This document shows positions 14,688 to 15,593 of a stretch of DNA of 15,593 nucleotides, piece after piece. The stretch's first letter is position 1. Each line of letters begins with the position of its first letter. The notes beneath the pieces are model-generated. The model did no database searches and was not told where the DNA came from. It saw only the letters and a program-made list of their open reading frames with translations. A program made the translations under genes and the position numbers. This DNA comes from Proteiniphilum sp. UBA1403. Its GTDB lineage: Bacteria > Bacteroidota > Bacteroidia > Bacteroidales > Dysgonomonadaceae. The stretch lies in assembly GCA_002305715.1 (NCBI GenBank), contig DBQD01000036.1, positions 248,403 to 263,995 on the forward strand, read 5' to 3'.

Positions 14688-14737
14688 CAGCCCGATTAAA
14701 TAAGACGAACATTTTTCAGCAGAATTATATAGAGTAA

Positions 14738-15593
14738 ATGAGACAACTTAAAATTACGAAATCGATCACTAACAGGGAAAGTGCGTCCTTGGACAAGTAT
14801 CTCCAGGAGATAGGTAGAGAAGACCTTATCACTGTGGAGGAGGAAGTGGAATTAGCACAAGCCATAAAAAAAGGTGATCGCCAGGCACTGGAAAAACTCA
14901 CCAGAGCCAACCTCCGATTTGTCGTATCTGTGGCCAAACAGTATCAAAACCAGGGATTGAGTCTGCCAGACCTGATAAATGAAGGCAATCTGGGACTTAT
15001 TAAAGCTGCCGAGAAATTCGACGAAACAAGGGGATTTAAATTTATCAGTTACGCTGTTTGGTGGATTCGTCAATCAATCCTTCAGGCACTGGCAGAGCAA
15101 TCGCGCATTGTACGGCTACCTTTGAATCAGGTTGGCTCACTTAACAAGATCAGCAAAGCTTTTCAAAAATTTGAGCAAGAGAACGAACGCAGACCGTCGG
15201 CAGAAGAGCTAGCTACTGAATTGGATATTTCAGTAGACAAGGTAACAGATTCACTGAAAGTTTCAGGACGACACATATCAATGGACGCTCCTTTTGTGGA
15301 AGGGGAAGACAATAGCTTGCTCGATGTGCTGGTAAACGATGATGCACCAATAGCAGACAGGACACTCATCAATGAATCCCTACAGAAAGAAATAGACCGG
15401 GCACTTTCTACCCTCACCGAAAGAGAAAGTGATATTATAAAGATGTTTTTCGGTATTGGTTGTCAAGAAATGACACTCGAAGAGATCGGAGATAAGTTTC
15501 AACTGACACGCGAGCGTGTGCGTCAGATTAAAGAGAAAGCAATTCGAAGACTCAGGCAAGACTCCCGTAGTAAGCTTTTGAAAAGCTACTTAG
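14738..15593 (+). CDS. rpoD: Primary sigma factor RpoD (sigma-ABfr type), last residue(s) outside window
   Basis: 285 complete codons run from ATG 14738 to the window edge. The TAG at 15591-15593 is out of frame; the frame reads ...KSYL and one further G, so the gene very likely ends one residue later (SYLG in relatives, from memory). It is the housekeeping sigma factor of Bacteroidota: short, beginning directly MRQLKITKSIT without region 1.1. Region 1.2 spans about 14-48. Region 2 spans about 50-122 and includes the core-binding and -10-melting helices (LPDLINEGNLGLIKAAEKFD, YAVWWIRQSILQAL). Region 3 spans about 130-205. Region 4 spans about 220-280, with the -35-recognition helix-turn-helix around TLEEIGDKFQLTRERVRQIKEKA. 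Nothing is missing apart from the cut end. Confidence 0.97.
   Translation, partial: MRQLKITKSITNRESASLDKYLQEIGREDLITVEEEVELAQAIKKGDRQALEKLTRANLRFVVSVAKQYQNQGLSLPDLINEGNLGLIKAAEKFDETRGFKFISYAVWWIRQSILQALAEQSRIVRLPLNQVGSLNKISKAFQKFEQENERRPSAEELATELDISVDKVTDSLKVSGRHISMDAPFVEGEDNSLLDVLVNDDAPIADRTLINESLQKEIDRALSTLTERESDIIKMFFGIGCQEMTLEEIGDKFQLTRERVRQIKEKAIRRLRQDSRSKLLKSYL

Noticed and set aside
15591..15593. TAG at the right edge read as the rpoD stop
   Set aside because: The rpoD frame has codon 15590-15592 (TTA, Leu) here. The TAG is out of frame, so the gene continues beyond the window.
1..15593. Mobile elements, CRISPR arrays, tRNA or rRNA genes
   Set aside because: No transposase, integrase, regular spacer-repeat pattern, cloverleaf or rRNA-like sequence was seen on reading both strands.

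Overview
The window looks like an ordinary chromosomal housekeeping stretch of a Bacteroidota, most likely a member of the Bacteroidales close to the Dysgonomonadaceae/Porphyromonadaceae/Bacteroidaceae group. The evidence is the primary sigma factor without region 1.1, protein sequences that read like Bacteroidales orthologues (RecR, LysA, RpoD, SerA), an outer-membrane DUF3078 protein, promoters of the TTTG / TAnnTTTG type, and almost no Shine-Dalgarno sites. The family-level placement is inference. No mobile element, tRNA, rRNA or CRISPR array is visible, and no gene-free stretch exceeds 300 bases.

Layout from left to right. (1) The N-terminal two thirds of a serA-like phosphoglycerate dehydrogenase runs leftward off the window. 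(2) A 279-bp divergent regulatory gap follows. (3) A tightly packed rightward operon holds recR, a four-helix membrane protein, a GNAT acetyltransferase, tsaC/Sua5, a ClC chloride channel or transporter with CBS domains, and fmt (883-5915). Its genes overlap or are separated by a few bases, except for about 45 bp before the ClC gene. (4) A leftward DUF3078 outer-membrane protein gene converges on fmt with a 6-bp gap. (5) After a second divergent gap comes a rightward cluster of lemA, a cytosolic TPM-domain gene, a secreted/anchored TPM-domain gene with a Gly-rich tail, and a divergent miaA. (6) lysA, with its own -7 box, is followed by a family-2 glycosyltransferase. (7) An HtrA/DegQ periplasmic protease is followed by the primary sigma factor rpoD, which runs off the right edge about one residue before its expected end.

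Functionally the window combines DNA repair (recR), translation and tRNA modification (tsaC, fmt, miaA), amino-acid and cell-wall precursor synthesis (serA, lysA), envelope functions (ClC, DUF3078, LemA/TPM, GT2, HtrA) and global transcription (rpoD).

I do not see a clear new biological system. The points most worth a second look are: the LemA-TPM-TPM cassette, which places TPM domains on both sides of the membrane; a ClC protein that keeps the gating glutamate but has valine at the internal proton-glutamate position; altered conserved motifs in SerA, MiaA and the GT2 enzyme; an operator-like dyad on the recR promoter; helically phased repeats upstream of htrA and in the DUF3078 promoter; and an htrA 3' end whose T-run doubles as the rpoD -33 box.
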